64,000 bases of DNA from Psychrilyobacter atlanticus DSM 19335. GTDB taxonomy: Bacteria > Fusobacteriota > Fusobacteriia > Fusobacteriales > Fusobacteriaceae. The stretch is from positions 1 through 64,000 of the forward strand of contig NZ_KE384548.1 of assembly GCF_000426625.1 (NCBI RefSeq). Reading direction: 5' to 3'. The position numbers and the translations under genes were made by a program. Of this stretch, positions 1 to 7,529 are shown one piece after another. Each line of letters begins with the position of its first letter. Within the stretch, counting starts at the first letter, position 1. Below the pieces are notes generated by a model that worked only from the letters and a program-made list of their open reading frames with translations, made no database searches and was not told where the DNA came from.

Positions 1-1
1 T

Positions 2-361
2 AATCAAAAACAAATTACTGACAATAAGAATAGTCAAAATGTAATTAATACTAAACATGAGAACCTTATTGGGGCTAATACTACTGCTACTTCTAATGAA
101 GTTTCTAGAGCTAAAACGGCAGAAGAAGTTAATCAAAAACAAATTACTGACAATAAGAATAGTCAAAATGTAATTAATACTAAACATGAGAACCTTATTG
201 GGGCTAATACTACTGCTACTTCTAATGAAGTTTCTAGAGCTAAAACGGCAGAAGAAGTTAATCAAAAACAAATTACTGACAATAAGAATAGTCAAAATGT
301 AATTAATACTAAACATGAGAACCTTATTGGGGCTAATACTACTGCTACTTCTAATGAAGTT
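2..361 (+). repeat. Tandem 129-bp repeats in the adhesin stalk
   Basis: Copies begin at 2, 131 and 260. The first two are identical base for base and the third matches to about 361 before diverging. Each unit encodes 43 residues beginning NQKQITDNKN, so copy-number change keeps the frame. The array continues beyond the left edge of the window to an unknown extent. Silent positions are identical as well, pointing to recent duplication or gene conversion. Confidence 0.95.
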
Positions 362-1237
362 ATAAGAGCTAAAGACGCAGAATCAATTAATGCAAAAAAA
401 ATAGCTGCAACATCTTCTCAAGTCAATAATATTGGTACCCTAACTGTAGATAAAAATGGGAATCCAACTCCCCTTATTGGTAAGAGTTCAGATCAATTTG
501 ATCTCACTGGTAGTAGTGGACAATTAAAAGCTCTTGCAAGTGCTCATAATAAAAATGCTCAAGAAATTGGAGATTTAAAAAACTTAGAACACGATCAGAT
601 TAGATCTATCTATGCTGATCCTGTAACTGCACCTGCATCACCTACACCTGGTTCATCTAGTACTGTCTCTAGTGTTCCTCACGCCAACAGTAACGGAGAA
701 ATTTTACAGAGAGGCGGGCAAGACCTTACCGTTGTAAAGGCTTTCAATACTTTAGATAGTGATATCCTTATAAATCATGAAGATATCATAAAATTAAATG
801 ATAAAACTGTGAAAAACACCGGAGAAATTTCTGACAATAAAAATAACATTGCACAAAATAAAAGTGATATAAACAAATTACAAAGTCATTCTAATTCAAG
901 TGCAAAACATATCCAAAACAATGACAAGAGAATTACTAAAAATACCCAGGATATTCATCATAACACAGAGAGAATAAATTCAGTAGAAGCACAGATGAAA
1001 AAAGGAATTGCAGATGCTGTTGCTGTTGCTGAAATTAAATACCCTAAGATGGAAAAAGGTGAGATGGGAATCGGAGCTGGATATGGAACCTATGAATCTG
1101 AAAATGCTATAGCTATAGGAGTAGGTTTACAGGCTACCGATAACTTATTTATCAATGCTTCAGTAGGTGCGACTTCTGGTGCAGATGACAGTGTAGTTGG
1201 CGGAGCTGGAGTTTCATATAAATTTAAAGTATTTTAA
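2..1237 (+). CDS. Trimeric autotransporter adhesin (YadA-like), C-terminal part, 5' end outside window
   Basis: The reading frame is open from base 2 to the stop at 1237, so the gene begins upstream of the window. The visible protein starts with 43-residue repeats, continues with a low-complexity Pro/Ser/Thr stretch near 610-680, then an Asn/Ile-rich coiled-coil stalk (I-x6-I spacing, many NNxxI units), and ends in a YadA-type anchor from about 995 to 1237 (GIADAVAVAEI, then Gly-rich beta strands, final residue Phe). In this family the anchor trimerises into an outer-membrane barrel and the stalk displays a surface adhesin. An internal GTG at 809 is not the start. An OmpA-family gene follows 29 bp later and may be cotranscribed. 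The head domain and signal peptide cannot be seen. Confidence 0.85.
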   Translation, partial: NQKQITDNKNSQNVINTKHENLIGANTTATSNEVSRAKTAEEVNQKQITDNKNSQNVINTKHENLIGANTTATSNEVSRAKTAEEVNQKQITDNKNSQNVINTKHENLIGANTTATSNEVIRAKDAESINAKKIAATSSQVNNIGTLTVDKNGNPTPLIGKSSDQFDLTGSSGQLKALASAHNKNAQEIGDLKNLEHDQIRSIYADPVTAPASPTPGSSSTVSSVPHANSNGEILQRGGQDLTVVKAFNTLDSDILINHEDIIKLNDKTVKNTGEISDNKNNIAQNKSDINKLQSHSNSSAKHIQNNDKRITKNTQDIHHNTERINSVEAQMKKGIADAVAVAEIKYPKMEKGEMGIGAGYGTYESENAIAIGVGLQATDNLFINASVGATSGADDSVVGGAGVSYKFKVF

Positions 1238-1266
1238 AAATATAAGTTTATTTCAAGGAGGAAAAA

Positions 1267-2220
1267 ATGAAAAAAATTATTCTATTAGCTATGATATTAG
1301 CAGCAGGATCTACTAGTTATGCTGATGGTTTTCAATTAAATCTGGGTTATGATGTCTGGAGGTCTGTTTCTGATGTCCCCAATGGTGAAAAATCTGGATC
1401 CATGGATCAAGGGTATACTATCGGTGGAGAATACATTTGGGACTATCAGGATAGGTTTCATTATGGAATAGGAGGAGAATTTAGATCTAAATTAAAAAAT
1501 GAAGATATTACTCTCAACGAATCTGTCCCTGCATATCTGGTAGGAAAGTATGATATTTTAAATCACCAGTTATATTTTGTGGGCAGATTGGGATATAATA
1601 TAGGTCTTAGTAACGCTGACGGAGGCTACTATGCAGGTATTGGTATCGGGAAAAATGTAGGCCTTATTAATATAGAAATATTATATGAAAATATGGGTTA
1701 TACCCTAAAAGAAAAAGAAGACATTGATGGAACTCACAGCAGTGTAGGAATAAAATTTGGATTTAAATTAGGAGATATCTACAATGCATTTACAAATTCT
1801 TCTGAGGATCTCCCTGAGGCAGAAGCTGCTCCAGAGCCAAAAATTATCGAACCTGAAGTTATTAAGCCAGAAGTAATTGTAGAAGAGAAAGTTATTCAAA
1901 AAACTGTGATCAGGGGACAACACTCTAATTTTTCTTTGAATAAATTTTCGTTGAGTACAGATGAAAAAATACAATTAGATCGTTTAAAAAAAGAAGAGCT
2001 CAGTGGAGCTAAAAAACTTATAATTACAGGTTATACAGATCATGAAACAGGTACAACAAAATATAACCAAAAACTATCTGAGGAAAGAGCAGAATCGGTG
2101 AAAGACTATCTTCAAATTCCTACTAATGTAGAAGTCCAAGTAATTGGAATGGGAGAAAAAGAAACATTAGGAGGAAGTCCAGAATTAGATAGAAGAGTAG
2201 AGATCGAAGTAATTAAATAA
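1267..2220 (+). CDS. OmpA-family outer-membrane protein
   Basis: 317 residues. A signal peptide is visible (MKKIILLAMILAAG, cleavage near SYA-DG). Residues about 20-175 alternate like a small beta barrel; a Pro/Glu-rich linker follows (about 178-212, repeated PEVI-type units); residues about 215-317 form an OmpA-like peptidoglycan-binding domain (ITGYTDHETG, then a NQKLSEERAESVKDYL-like helix and the DRRVEIEV ending). The expected role is to tie the outer membrane to the cell wall. The start is set by AAGGAGGAAAAA just upstream. It lies 29 bp after the adhesin gene and ends before a strong bidirectional terminator. The exact barrel family is not identified. Confidence 0.85.
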   Translation: MKKIILLAMILAAGSTSYADGFQLNLGYDVWRSVSDVPNGEKSGSMDQGYTIGGEYIWDYQDRFHYGIGGEFRSKLKNEDITLNESVPAYLVGKYDILNHQLYFVGRLGYNIGLSNADGGYYAGIGIGKNVGLINIEILYENMGYTLKEKEDIDGTHSSVGIKFGFKLGDIYNAFTNSSEDLPEAEAAPEPKIIEPEVIKPEVIVEEKVIQKTVIRGQHSNFSLNKFSLSTDEKIQLDRLKKEELSGAKKLIITGYTDHETGTTKYNQKLSEERAESVKDYLQIPTNVEVQVIGMGEKETLGGSPELDRRVEIEVIK

Positions 2221-2232
2221 AAAATATTAAAT

Positions 2233-2266
2233 AAAAAATGAAAGGATTAATCTCCTTTCATTTTTT
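2233..2266. terminator. Bidirectional rho-independent terminator
   Basis: A 14-bp stem (AAAAAATGAAAGGA, 2233-2246, with its complement 2253-2266) closes a 6-base loop and is flanked by A- and T-runs on both sides. It serves the convergent OmpA gene and SulP gene. Confidence 0.85.
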
Positions 2267-3753
2267 TATAAACTGTCTATGGCAAATTTAATAGATCCTA
2301 TATTCTTTGCATTTTGTAACAACATTCTACAATTCTCATTTGGTCTTATTAGGGTGAATGTCTTCCCCAGAGCCTCATATCTTTCTGCAATTGCATTGAT
2401 TGTTTCTATCCCAGAGAAATCCATTACCTTAGCATATTTTAAGTCTAAAATTACATCTACAGGATCCTTATTTACATCAAATATCTCTTTTAATTTATAA
2501 ACTGAACCAAAGAATAAAACACCATTTATCTTATAAATTTTTTCTCCATTCTCACCAGTTTCAATATTAGCATATATGATCTTTCCTTTTTCCCAGGCAA
2601 ACATAAGAGCCGATAAGATAACTCCTACAATAACTGCAGTTGCCAGATCTTGAAATATAGTTATAAAAGTTACTGCTAAAACAACTATTACATCGGACCT
2701 GGGAATCTTTCCTCCATATTTTAAACTCTCCCATTTGAATGTACCTACAACTACCATGAACATAACTCCTACCAATCCAGATAATGGAATTGCATTTGTA
2801 AAGGCAGAACCAAATAACATGAATATCATTAGGGTAACCGAAGCAATGATTGCTGAAAACCTAGTTCTCCCTCCTGATTTAACATTTATAATTGACTGGC
2901 CGATCATGGCATCTCCACCCATACCTCCGAACAGACCATTTACTAAGTTTCCTAAACCCTGAGCAAAGAACTCCTTATTAATTTTACTTTTAGTATTAGT
3001 CATCTCGTCTATTACCCTTCCAGTTAACACAGCCTCAGTAAGGCCTACAAGTCCCCCTGTCACAGCATATGGAAAGATTATTTTAAATGTCTCCAGACTA
3101 AAACTTACATGGGGAATATAGAATTTTGGAAGATCTCCCTTTAACTCCATCCCTGCAAAATCCTGGACGGTTCTTAAAGAATAAATATCATAGTGGCTCA
3201 TAAGACTGGAAATAATTGTCACAGAGACTATAGCAACCAGACTTGACGGTATTGCACTGGTTATCTTTGAAGTAAAGTGAATTATAGCCATAGTTACCAG
3301 TACAAAGATAATCATAATCAATAGATCTTTTGTTGGCAGCCAGTTCCCGTTAATTTTAAACTGGGAAAACTGAGCAAGAAACATAACAATAGATAATCCA
3401 TTTAAAAATCCTAACGTTACTGAATATGGAATGATCTGGGTATACTTCCCAAGTTTAAAAACTCCCAATAATATCTGGATGATCCCCATTAAAATAACTG
3501 TAGCAAATAAATATTCCAAACCATGAGTTGCTATTAAAGATGCAAAAACAACTGAGATGGCAGCTGTAGAAGAACTTATCATTGCCGGTCTTCCAGTAAA
3601 AATAGCCGCGACCAATCCCATAACTACTGCACCTTTTAAACTTAAAATTGGGCTTACCCCTGCAACAAAAGCAAAGGCGACAGATTCAGGGATAAGTGCC
3701 AATGCAACGGTTACTCCTGATAAAACTTCATTTTTTAATATTTTACTAAACAT
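2266..3753 (-). CDS. SulP-family anion transporter with STAS domain
   Basis: 495 residues. The N-terminal 400 residues are strongly hydrophobic with about ten or more membrane segments and the SulP signature region (ALALIPESVAFAFVAGVSP near residues 17-35). The C-terminal 80 or so residues form a STAS domain (VDVILDLKYAKVMDFSGIETI). SulP proteins carry sulfate, bicarbonate or dicarboxylates; the substrate cannot be told from sequence. Start chosen at ATG 3753 with an AAGGAGG site. The gene is divergent from a MarR regulator and its promoter is covered by two MarR-type operators, so it is probably repressed by that neighbour. Confidence 0.88.
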   Translation of the reverse strand: MFSKILKNEVLSGVTVALALIPESVAFAFVAGVSPILSLKGAVVMGLVAAIFTGRPAMISSSTAAISVVFASLIATHGLEYLFATVILMGIIQILLGVFKLGKYTQIIPYSVTLGFLNGLSIVMFLAQFSQFKINGNWLPTKDLLIMIIFVLVTMAIIHFTSKITSAIPSSLVAIVSVTIISSLMSHYDIYSLRTVQDFAGMELKGDLPKFYIPHVSFSLETFKIIFPYAVTGGLVGLTEAVLTGRVIDEMTNTKSKINKEFFAQGLGNLVNGLFGGMGGDAMIGQSIINVKSGGRTRFSAIIASVTLMIFMLFGSAFTNAIPLSGLVGVMFMVVVGTFKWESLKYGGKIPRSDVIVVLAVTFITIFQDLATAVIVGVILSALMFAWEKGKIIYANIETGENGEKIYKINGVLFFGSVYKLKEIFDVNKDPVDVILDLKYAKVMDFSGIETINAIAERYEALGKTFTLIRPNENCRMLLQNAKNIGSIKFAIDSL

Positions 3754-3770
3754 ACTAACCTCCTTAAATT

Positions 3771-3794
3771 AAGTTGTTCGAACTTGAACAACTT
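3771..3794. promoter_or_regulatory. Palindromic operator 1 (probable MarR site)
   Basis: Perfect 9-bp inverted repeat AAGTTGTTC / GAACAACTT with a 6-bp spacer. The core TTGTTC-N6-GAACAA is the same as in operator 2. Confidence 0.65.
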
Positions 3795-3798
3795 AGAC

Positions 3799-3827
3799 AC
3801 TATAACACACTTCTCAACTTTGTTCAA
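3799..3827 (-). promoter_or_regulatory. Promoter of the SulP gene
   Basis: Read on the minus strand: -35 TTGAAC (3822-3827), a 17-bp spacer, -10 TATAGT (3799-3804). The -35 sits inside operator 2 and operator 1 lies just downstream of the -10, so a bound repressor would block RNA polymerase. Confidence 0.6.
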
Positions 3828-3837
3828 CTACGAACAA
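3820..3837. promoter_or_regulatory. Palindromic operator 2 (probable MarR site)
   Basis: TTGTTC-N6-GAACAA, the same arms and spacing as operator 1 and centred about 46 bp from it. It overlaps the -35 of the SulP promoter and lies upstream of the -10 (TATAAT, 3851-3856) of the marR-like gene, so it could serve both directions. Confidence 0.6.
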
Positions 3838-3885
3838 AAAAACCGTGTGGTATAATAGATATATATTAAAATTAAAGGGGGAAAA

Positions 3886-4305
3886 ATGAAAAATAGTGTA
3901 GTAGAACTGATAAAATGTGTAAATAAAAGATTTAATGATAATTTAAAAGCAGAGTTTAAAAGCAAAGATATCCCAATAAAATTAAAACATATCGACCTTT
4001 TTATGATTTTATATGAATATGGAGAAAAAATAGAATTTAAAAATTTAGTTAAAATCTGGGGTATCTCTAAATCAACTGTATCTGAAACTATAACAAGATA
4101 TGTTAAACTTGAGTTATTAAAAAAAGAGAACACGACTACAGACAAAAGACTGGTATATATATCCCTTACTGAAAAAGGAAGTGATTATACAAAAAAAATA
4201 AATGATATTACTCATGAATTTTCAGCTAAGATCAATGAATTATTAGGAGAAGATAAAAATAATTTAAAAAATATTCTTAAAGAGATTATAAAATCAGACA
4301 TATAA
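3886..4305 (+). CDS. MarR-family transcriptional regulator
   Basis: 139 residues, the usual MarR size. A winged helix is visible at about residues 35-100 (LVKIWGISKSTVSETITRYV recognition region, then a KRLVYISLTEKG wing). Members bind palindromes as dimers and usually repress a neighbouring gene until a ligand binds. A good ribosome site (AAAGGGGGA) precedes the ATG. The gene is divergent from the SulP transporter; the intergenic region holds two identical operator cores, so autorepression plus repression of the transporter is the simplest model. The ligand is unknown. Confidence 0.85.
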   Translation: MKNSVVELIKCVNKRFNDNLKAEFKSKDIPIKLKHIDLFMILYEYGEKIEFKNLVKIWGISKSTVSETITRYVKLELLKKENTTTDKRLVYISLTEKGSDYTKKINDITHEFSAKINELLGEDKNNLKNILKEIIKSDI

Positions 4306-4407
4306 AAAAGCGACTGGACGTTGTATCCAAGGAGCTCTAACTATTTATGATGCCGCTGGCTGGCAGTATCTTGAGATACTCTTGCAGGTATAATTTCTTC
4401 AACTAAA

Positions 4408-4443
4408 AAAAGATAAAGCTCACGAGATGAACTTTATCTTTTT
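4408..4443. terminator. Terminator hairpin after the MarR gene
   Basis: AAAAGATAAAG pairs with CTTTATCTTTT across a 13-base loop, followed by T-runs; A-runs on the other side make it usable from both strands. It separates the marR-like gene from the convergent small membrane-protein gene. Confidence 0.7.
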
Positions 4444-4464
4444 TTAAATAATTTAAAACTAAAT

Positions 4465-4782
4465 CTATCTACGCATATTTACAATCATAAACTCAAAATC
4501 AGCAATTATTCCTAGACATACAAGGATCATAAATAACATATATCTGCCATTTATTCGTTTAGATTTAATGAAGTCATCTTTAGCTTTTCCATCTACTGAT
4601 ATAATATCTTTTAAATAACAATGGTAGTTATTATCAAACCAAATGATATAATCTAAACAGGTATAATCTCTTTCAAACTTAACAATTTTACTTTTTTTTA
4701 TCTTTTTATTGTGATCATAAAATTCAACTAACCCAGTTAATTTTTTTATTTCCTTCCCTTTTAACCTTAAAATTTCTTCCAT
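4465..4782 (-). CDS. Small membrane-anchored protein of unknown function
   Basis: 105 residues; family not recognised. The first 80 residues are polar and Lys-rich and look like a small beta-rich domain; residues about 83-101 are one hydrophobic segment (MLFMILVCLGIIADFEFMI), so a tail-anchored topology is likely. A clear AAAGGAG site precedes the ATG, which supports a real gene. It is divergent from the monooxygenase/reductase group and no function can be inferred from that. Confidence 0.55.
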   Translation of the reverse strand: MEEILRLKGKEIKKLTGLVEFYDHNKKIKKSKIVKFERDYTCLDYIIWFDNNYHCYLKDIISVDGKAKDDFIKSKRINGRYMLFMILVCLGIIADFEFMIVNMRR

Positions 4783-4872
4783 AACATCTCCTTTTATACA
4801 TTTTTTTAGTGTTTTTTAGTATTTTTTTAATCGATTGATTATATTACAAAGTTAGAAAACAATCAATACTTT

Positions 4873-4906
4873 CTATATGGAAACTACCTAACTATATGGA
4901 AACTAC
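4873..4906. promoter_or_regulatory. Direct-repeat operator candidate
   Basis: CTATATGGAAACTAC occurs twice, at 4873-4887 and 4892-4906, a 19-bp period. It lies between the divergent genes at 4782 and 4983. Exact 15-base direct repeats in a promoter region suggest a tandem binding site for a regulator, identity unknown. Confidence 0.5.
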
Positions 4907-4982
4907 TTCACATATAAAACTTTTAATGATATTGTTTTATTGTGAAGAAAAAAACTAAAAAATTTTAGGAGGATCTCAAAAT

Positions 4983-5270
4983 ATGATTGCAATGGTTGTA
5001 AAAATAATAACAGAAACAAATGATATTCAAAGAATAAAAGAAGTTGCAGAAAAATTGGTAGTGGAAACTAAAAAAGAAAAAGGATGTATAGAGTATGATC
5101 TATATATAAATATAGAGGATAAAACATCTATGTCTTTTATTGAAAAATGGGAGACAAAGGATGACCTGGAAAACCATTTAAATTCTGAACATTTCAAAAG
5201 GTTGTATCCAGAGATCTGTAAATATAAAATTGACGGTGAAACAGTTTTATACGAAAAACATAGTGTATAG
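4983..5270 (+). CDS. ABM-domain (quinol monooxygenase-like) protein
   Basis: 95 residues with the antibiotic-biosynthesis-monooxygenase fold pattern: a beta strand (VVKIITE), a helix, KKEKGCIEYDLY, then FIEKWETKDDLENHLNSEHF, all typical of YgiN/ABM proteins. These are small dimeric ferredoxin-like proteins that oxidise quinols or degrade reactive metabolites. The ribosome site TTAGGAGGA supports the ATG at 4983; a later ATG at 4992 is possible. It heads a probable three-gene redox operon with an aldo/keto reductase and an iron-sulfur flavoprotein, suggesting a response to reactive electrophiles or quinones. Confidence 0.8.
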   Translation: MIAMVVKIITETNDIQRIKEVAEKLVVETKKEKGCIEYDLYINIEDKTSMSFIEKWETKDDLENHLNSEHFKRLYPEICKYKIDGETVLYEKHSV

Positions 5271-5301
5271 TCAGTTAATATAAAAAATTTGGAGGGGAAT
5301 T

Positions 5302-6117
5302 ATGCAGAGAATAACTTTGAACAATGGTATAGATATTCCTATTATTGGACTGGGAACATTCCGTGCTAAAGAAAAAGATGTTTATAATGCTGTAAAAACA
5401 GCTTTGGATTCTGGGTACAGACATATCGATACTGCTATGATCTATGGCAATGAAGTAGAAGTAGGAAGAGCTATCAAAGACAGTGGAGTTCCCAGAGAAG
5501 AACTTTTTATAACAACTAAATTATGGAATTCAGATCAGGGTTATGAAACTACTAAAAAAGCATTTGATGACTCATTAAAAAAATTAGGGCTAGAATATAT
5601 CGACCTATACCTGATCCATTGGTATAAAGGGGAGGAAAAAGCCGCTGATTCATGGAAGGCCATGGAGGAACTCTATGAAACCGGCCATATAAAATCCATA
5701 GGAGTATCCAACTTTAATGTAAATCATATTGAAGATCTGTTAAAAACAGCCAAGATAAAACCTGTGATAAACCAGGTAGAGATCCATCTGGGGCTGCCCC
5801 AGTATAATTTGCAAAAATACTGTGAGTCCATGGAAATAAAGTTAGAAGCATATGCTCCTATGCAGTCAGGAGGAATTTTTGCCAATGAAGATATTAAAAA
5901 AATTGCCCAAAAACATAATAAAACAATAGCTAATATAGCTTTAAAATTTTTAGTAGACCGTGGAATAATTGTCCTTCCTAAATCTATCAAAGAGGAGAGG
6001 ATCCTAAATAATAAAAATATTTTTGATTTTTCATTGGATGAAAATGATCAAATAATTTTAGAAAAGCAATGTAACGGTATGAGACTGTTCCCTGACCCAG
6101 ATAACTGTTCTTTTTAA
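5302..6117 (+). CDS. Aldo/keto reductase
   Basis: 271 residues, full length for the AKR5-type family. The catalytic tetrad is visible: Asp43, Tyr48, Lys73 and His106, in the contexts HIDTAMIYGN, TTKLWN and LYLIHW. The enzyme should reduce small aldehydes or ketones with NADPH in the cytoplasm. The C-terminal VLPKSIKEERI motif fits the cofactor-binding site. A TTGGAGGGG site precedes the ATG. It sits 31 bp after the ABM gene and 61 bp before the flavoprotein gene, so cotranscription is likely. The substrate is not predictable. Confidence 0.88.
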   Translation: MQRITLNNGIDIPIIGLGTFRAKEKDVYNAVKTALDSGYRHIDTAMIYGNEVEVGRAIKDSGVPREELFITTKLWNSDQGYETTKKAFDDSLKKLGLEYIDLYLIHWYKGEEKAADSWKAMEELYETGHIKSIGVSNFNVNHIEDLLKTAKIKPVINQVEIHLGLPQYNLQKYCESMEIKLEAYAPMQSGGIFANEDIKKIAQKHNKTIANIALKFLVDRGIIVLPKSIKEERILNNKNIFDFSLDENDQIILEKQCNGMRLFPDPDNCSF

Positions 6118-6178
6118 TAAAAAAGAAACGCGAATTTACATCCAAATAATAATAAATTTTAGGAGTTGAGATATATTT

Positions 6179-6814
6179 ATGAAAGTAGTAGCATTTAATG
6201 GAAGTCCCAAGGTAAATGGTAACACTAAGCAGGCTATCGATATTGTAGCAGCTGAATTAAAAAAAGAGGGAATAGAAGTAGAAGTTATCCATGTTGGAAA
6301 TAAAATCATCAGAGGCTGTTTAGCATGCGGTCAATGCAGAGTCAAGTTAGATGATAAATGTATCATAAAAGATGATAACCATGTAAATGAATGGATCCAA
6401 AAAATGAAAGAAGCAGACGGTGTAATCTTAGGTTCCCCTGTACATTACTCTGCTATTGCAGGGACAATGAAATCATTTTTAGATCGTGCATTTTATGTGA
6501 TGGGTGGATCATCTATGTTAAGAAATAAAGTAGGTGCCTCTGTTGTAGCAGTCAGACGTTCTGGTGGAATACCGACTTTTAATCAGCTGAATAACTTTTT
6601 AAATTATTGTGAACTAACTATGCCTACTTCTAACTATTGGAATGTAATCCACGGTACAGCACCTGGGGATATCGAACAGGATGAAGAGGGAAAACAAATC
6701 ATGAGGGTTTTAGGGAAAAATATGGCTCACCTATTGAAATTAGTTGAAAATGGAAAAGGTCACGTAGAATCTCCTGAACTTGAACCCAAAACATATACTC
6801 ACTTTGTAAGATAA
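6179..6814 (+). CDS. Iron-sulfur flavoprotein / NADPH-dependent FMN reductase family
   Basis: 211 residues. The N-terminus has the flavodoxin-like FMN loop (NGSPKVNGNT). Four cysteines, Cys47, Cys50, Cys53 and Cys61, form CX2CX2CX7C, which matches the compact [4Fe-4S] motif of Isf-type flavoproteins. These dimers pass electrons between ferredoxin-like donors and small oxidants such as oxygen, peroxide or quinones. It is the last gene of the redox group and is followed by a strong terminator. The cluster motif is seen directly; the physiological partner is unknown. Confidence 0.82.
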   Translation: MKVVAFNGSPKVNGNTKQAIDIVAAELKKEGIEVEVIHVGNKIIRGCLACGQCRVKLDDKCIIKDDNHVNEWIQKMKEADGVILGSPVHYSAIAGTMKSFLDRAFYVMGGSSMLRNKVGASVVAVRRSGGIPTFNQLNNFLNYCELTMPTSNYWNVIHGTAPGDIEQDEEGKQIMRVLGKNMAHLLKLVENGKGHVESPELEPKTYTHFVR

Positions 6815-6837
6815 AGAAGAGTTAAAATAATAATCTT

Positions 6838-6880
6838 CCTCCTACCTGTAGAGAAATCTAGTTTTGTAGGAGGTTTTTTT
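6838..6880 (+). terminator. Rho-independent terminator after the flavoprotein gene
   Basis: CCTCCTAC (6838-6845) pairs with GTAGGAGG (6866-6873), followed by seven T residues. Confidence 0.85.
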
Positions 6881-6908
6881 GATAAATAATGTTATTTTTA
6901 ACGTTTTT

Positions 6909-6917
6909 TGCTATAAT
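6909..6917 (+). promoter_or_regulatory. Extended -10 promoter for the riboswitch transcript
   Basis: TG-C-TATAAT, an extended -10 with no good -35, placed about 30 bp before the aptamer. Confidence 0.5.
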
Positions 6918-6949
6918 ATGAACATAATGTATTAAAAATATGATTTTGA

Positions 6950-7027
6950 AAAAGGCAAAACAAGGGAAACTTTGTGACGCAAAACTATAGGGTCTAAATC
7001 TCATAATGGATATGACAGCCAGTTACC
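6950..7027 (+). ncRNA. Cyclic-di-GMP-I (GEMM-I) riboswitch
   Basis: The aptamer signature is visible: GGCAAAACAAGG, a GAAA tetraloop closed by ACAAGG/CUUUGU, then GACGCAAAACTATAGGGTCTAA, and a second arm with the receptor side near 7000-7027. This matches the conserved core of GEMM-I aptamers. It sits in the leader of a TPR-protein gene that starts at 7049. No terminator follows, so control is probably at translation or RNA stability. GAAACTTTG (6966-6974) in the tetraloop arm is fully complementary to CAAAGTTTC (7027-7035) just before the ribosome site, a possible alternative fold. Confidence 0.88.
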
Positions 7028-7048
7028 AAAGTTTCTTTAGGGGGCAAT

Positions 7049-7420
7049 ATGCTTAAGATTCTTATCAAAAAAGTTATTCAAAATGATTATTTAGATGAAA
7101 AAATAAAATTAAAAGAGGAAAATAGATTACTAAAAAATTGTGATAAAACCATTAAACGTAACCCAGATAATCCAATTAGTTATTTTAACCGAGGAAATCT
7201 AAAGTTTAAATCAGGAGATTATCAGGGTGCAATGAAAGATTATAATGCAGCCATAAGACTGAATCCTGAATATTTAGAGGCATATCATAGTAGAGCAATA
7301 ATAAAAGAAAAATTAACTTATTATAACGGAGCTATTGCTGATTATAACTTTATTTTAAAAATAGATTCATTAGATCCATTGGCACGAAAAAATAAAAATA
7401 TTATCCAGCAAAGATTTTAA
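7049..7420 (+). CDS. TPR-repeat protein under c-di-GMP riboswitch control
   Basis: 123 residues. After a charged N-terminal helix, residues about 40-120 hold TPR units (NPISYFNRGNLKFKSGDYQGAMKDYNAAI, then NPEYLEAYHSRAIIKEKL and a third partial unit). TPR proteins are adaptors that bind other proteins. No signal peptide is visible, so it is probably cytoplasmic. The ribosome site is AGGGGGC, 4 bases before the ATG and directly after the riboswitch. A secreted small protein follows about 110 bp later. Control by c-di-GMP suggests a surface, adhesion or motility role, but that is inference. Confidence 0.75.
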   Translation: MLKILIKKVIQNDYLDEKIKLKEENRLLKNCDKTIKRNPDNPISYFNRGNLKFKSGDYQGAMKDYNAAIRLNPEYLEAYHSRAIIKEKLTYYNGAIADYNFILKIDSLDPLARKNKNIIQQRF

Positions 7421-7529
7421 TCAACCTATAAAATAAATTATAGAGAAATCATAAAAAATTTGGAGGAACTTATCACTTCTTTAGTATATGAAAGGTGTAA
7501 TAATATTATTTTTAAAAAGGAGTAAATAT

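Noticed and set aside
2-388. Regular repeats at the left edge considered as a CRISPR array
   Set aside because: The units are 129 bp, contiguous with no spacers, and encode an in-frame coiled-coil stalk.
809-1237. GTG at 809 as the start of a separate 142-residue gene
   Set aside because: The frame is open back to base 2 with matching repeat structure, and no ribosome site precedes the GTG.
3828-4145. 105-codon frame antisense to the MarR gene
   Set aside because: Overlaps the whole MarR winged helix on the other strand and runs into the operator region; shadow.
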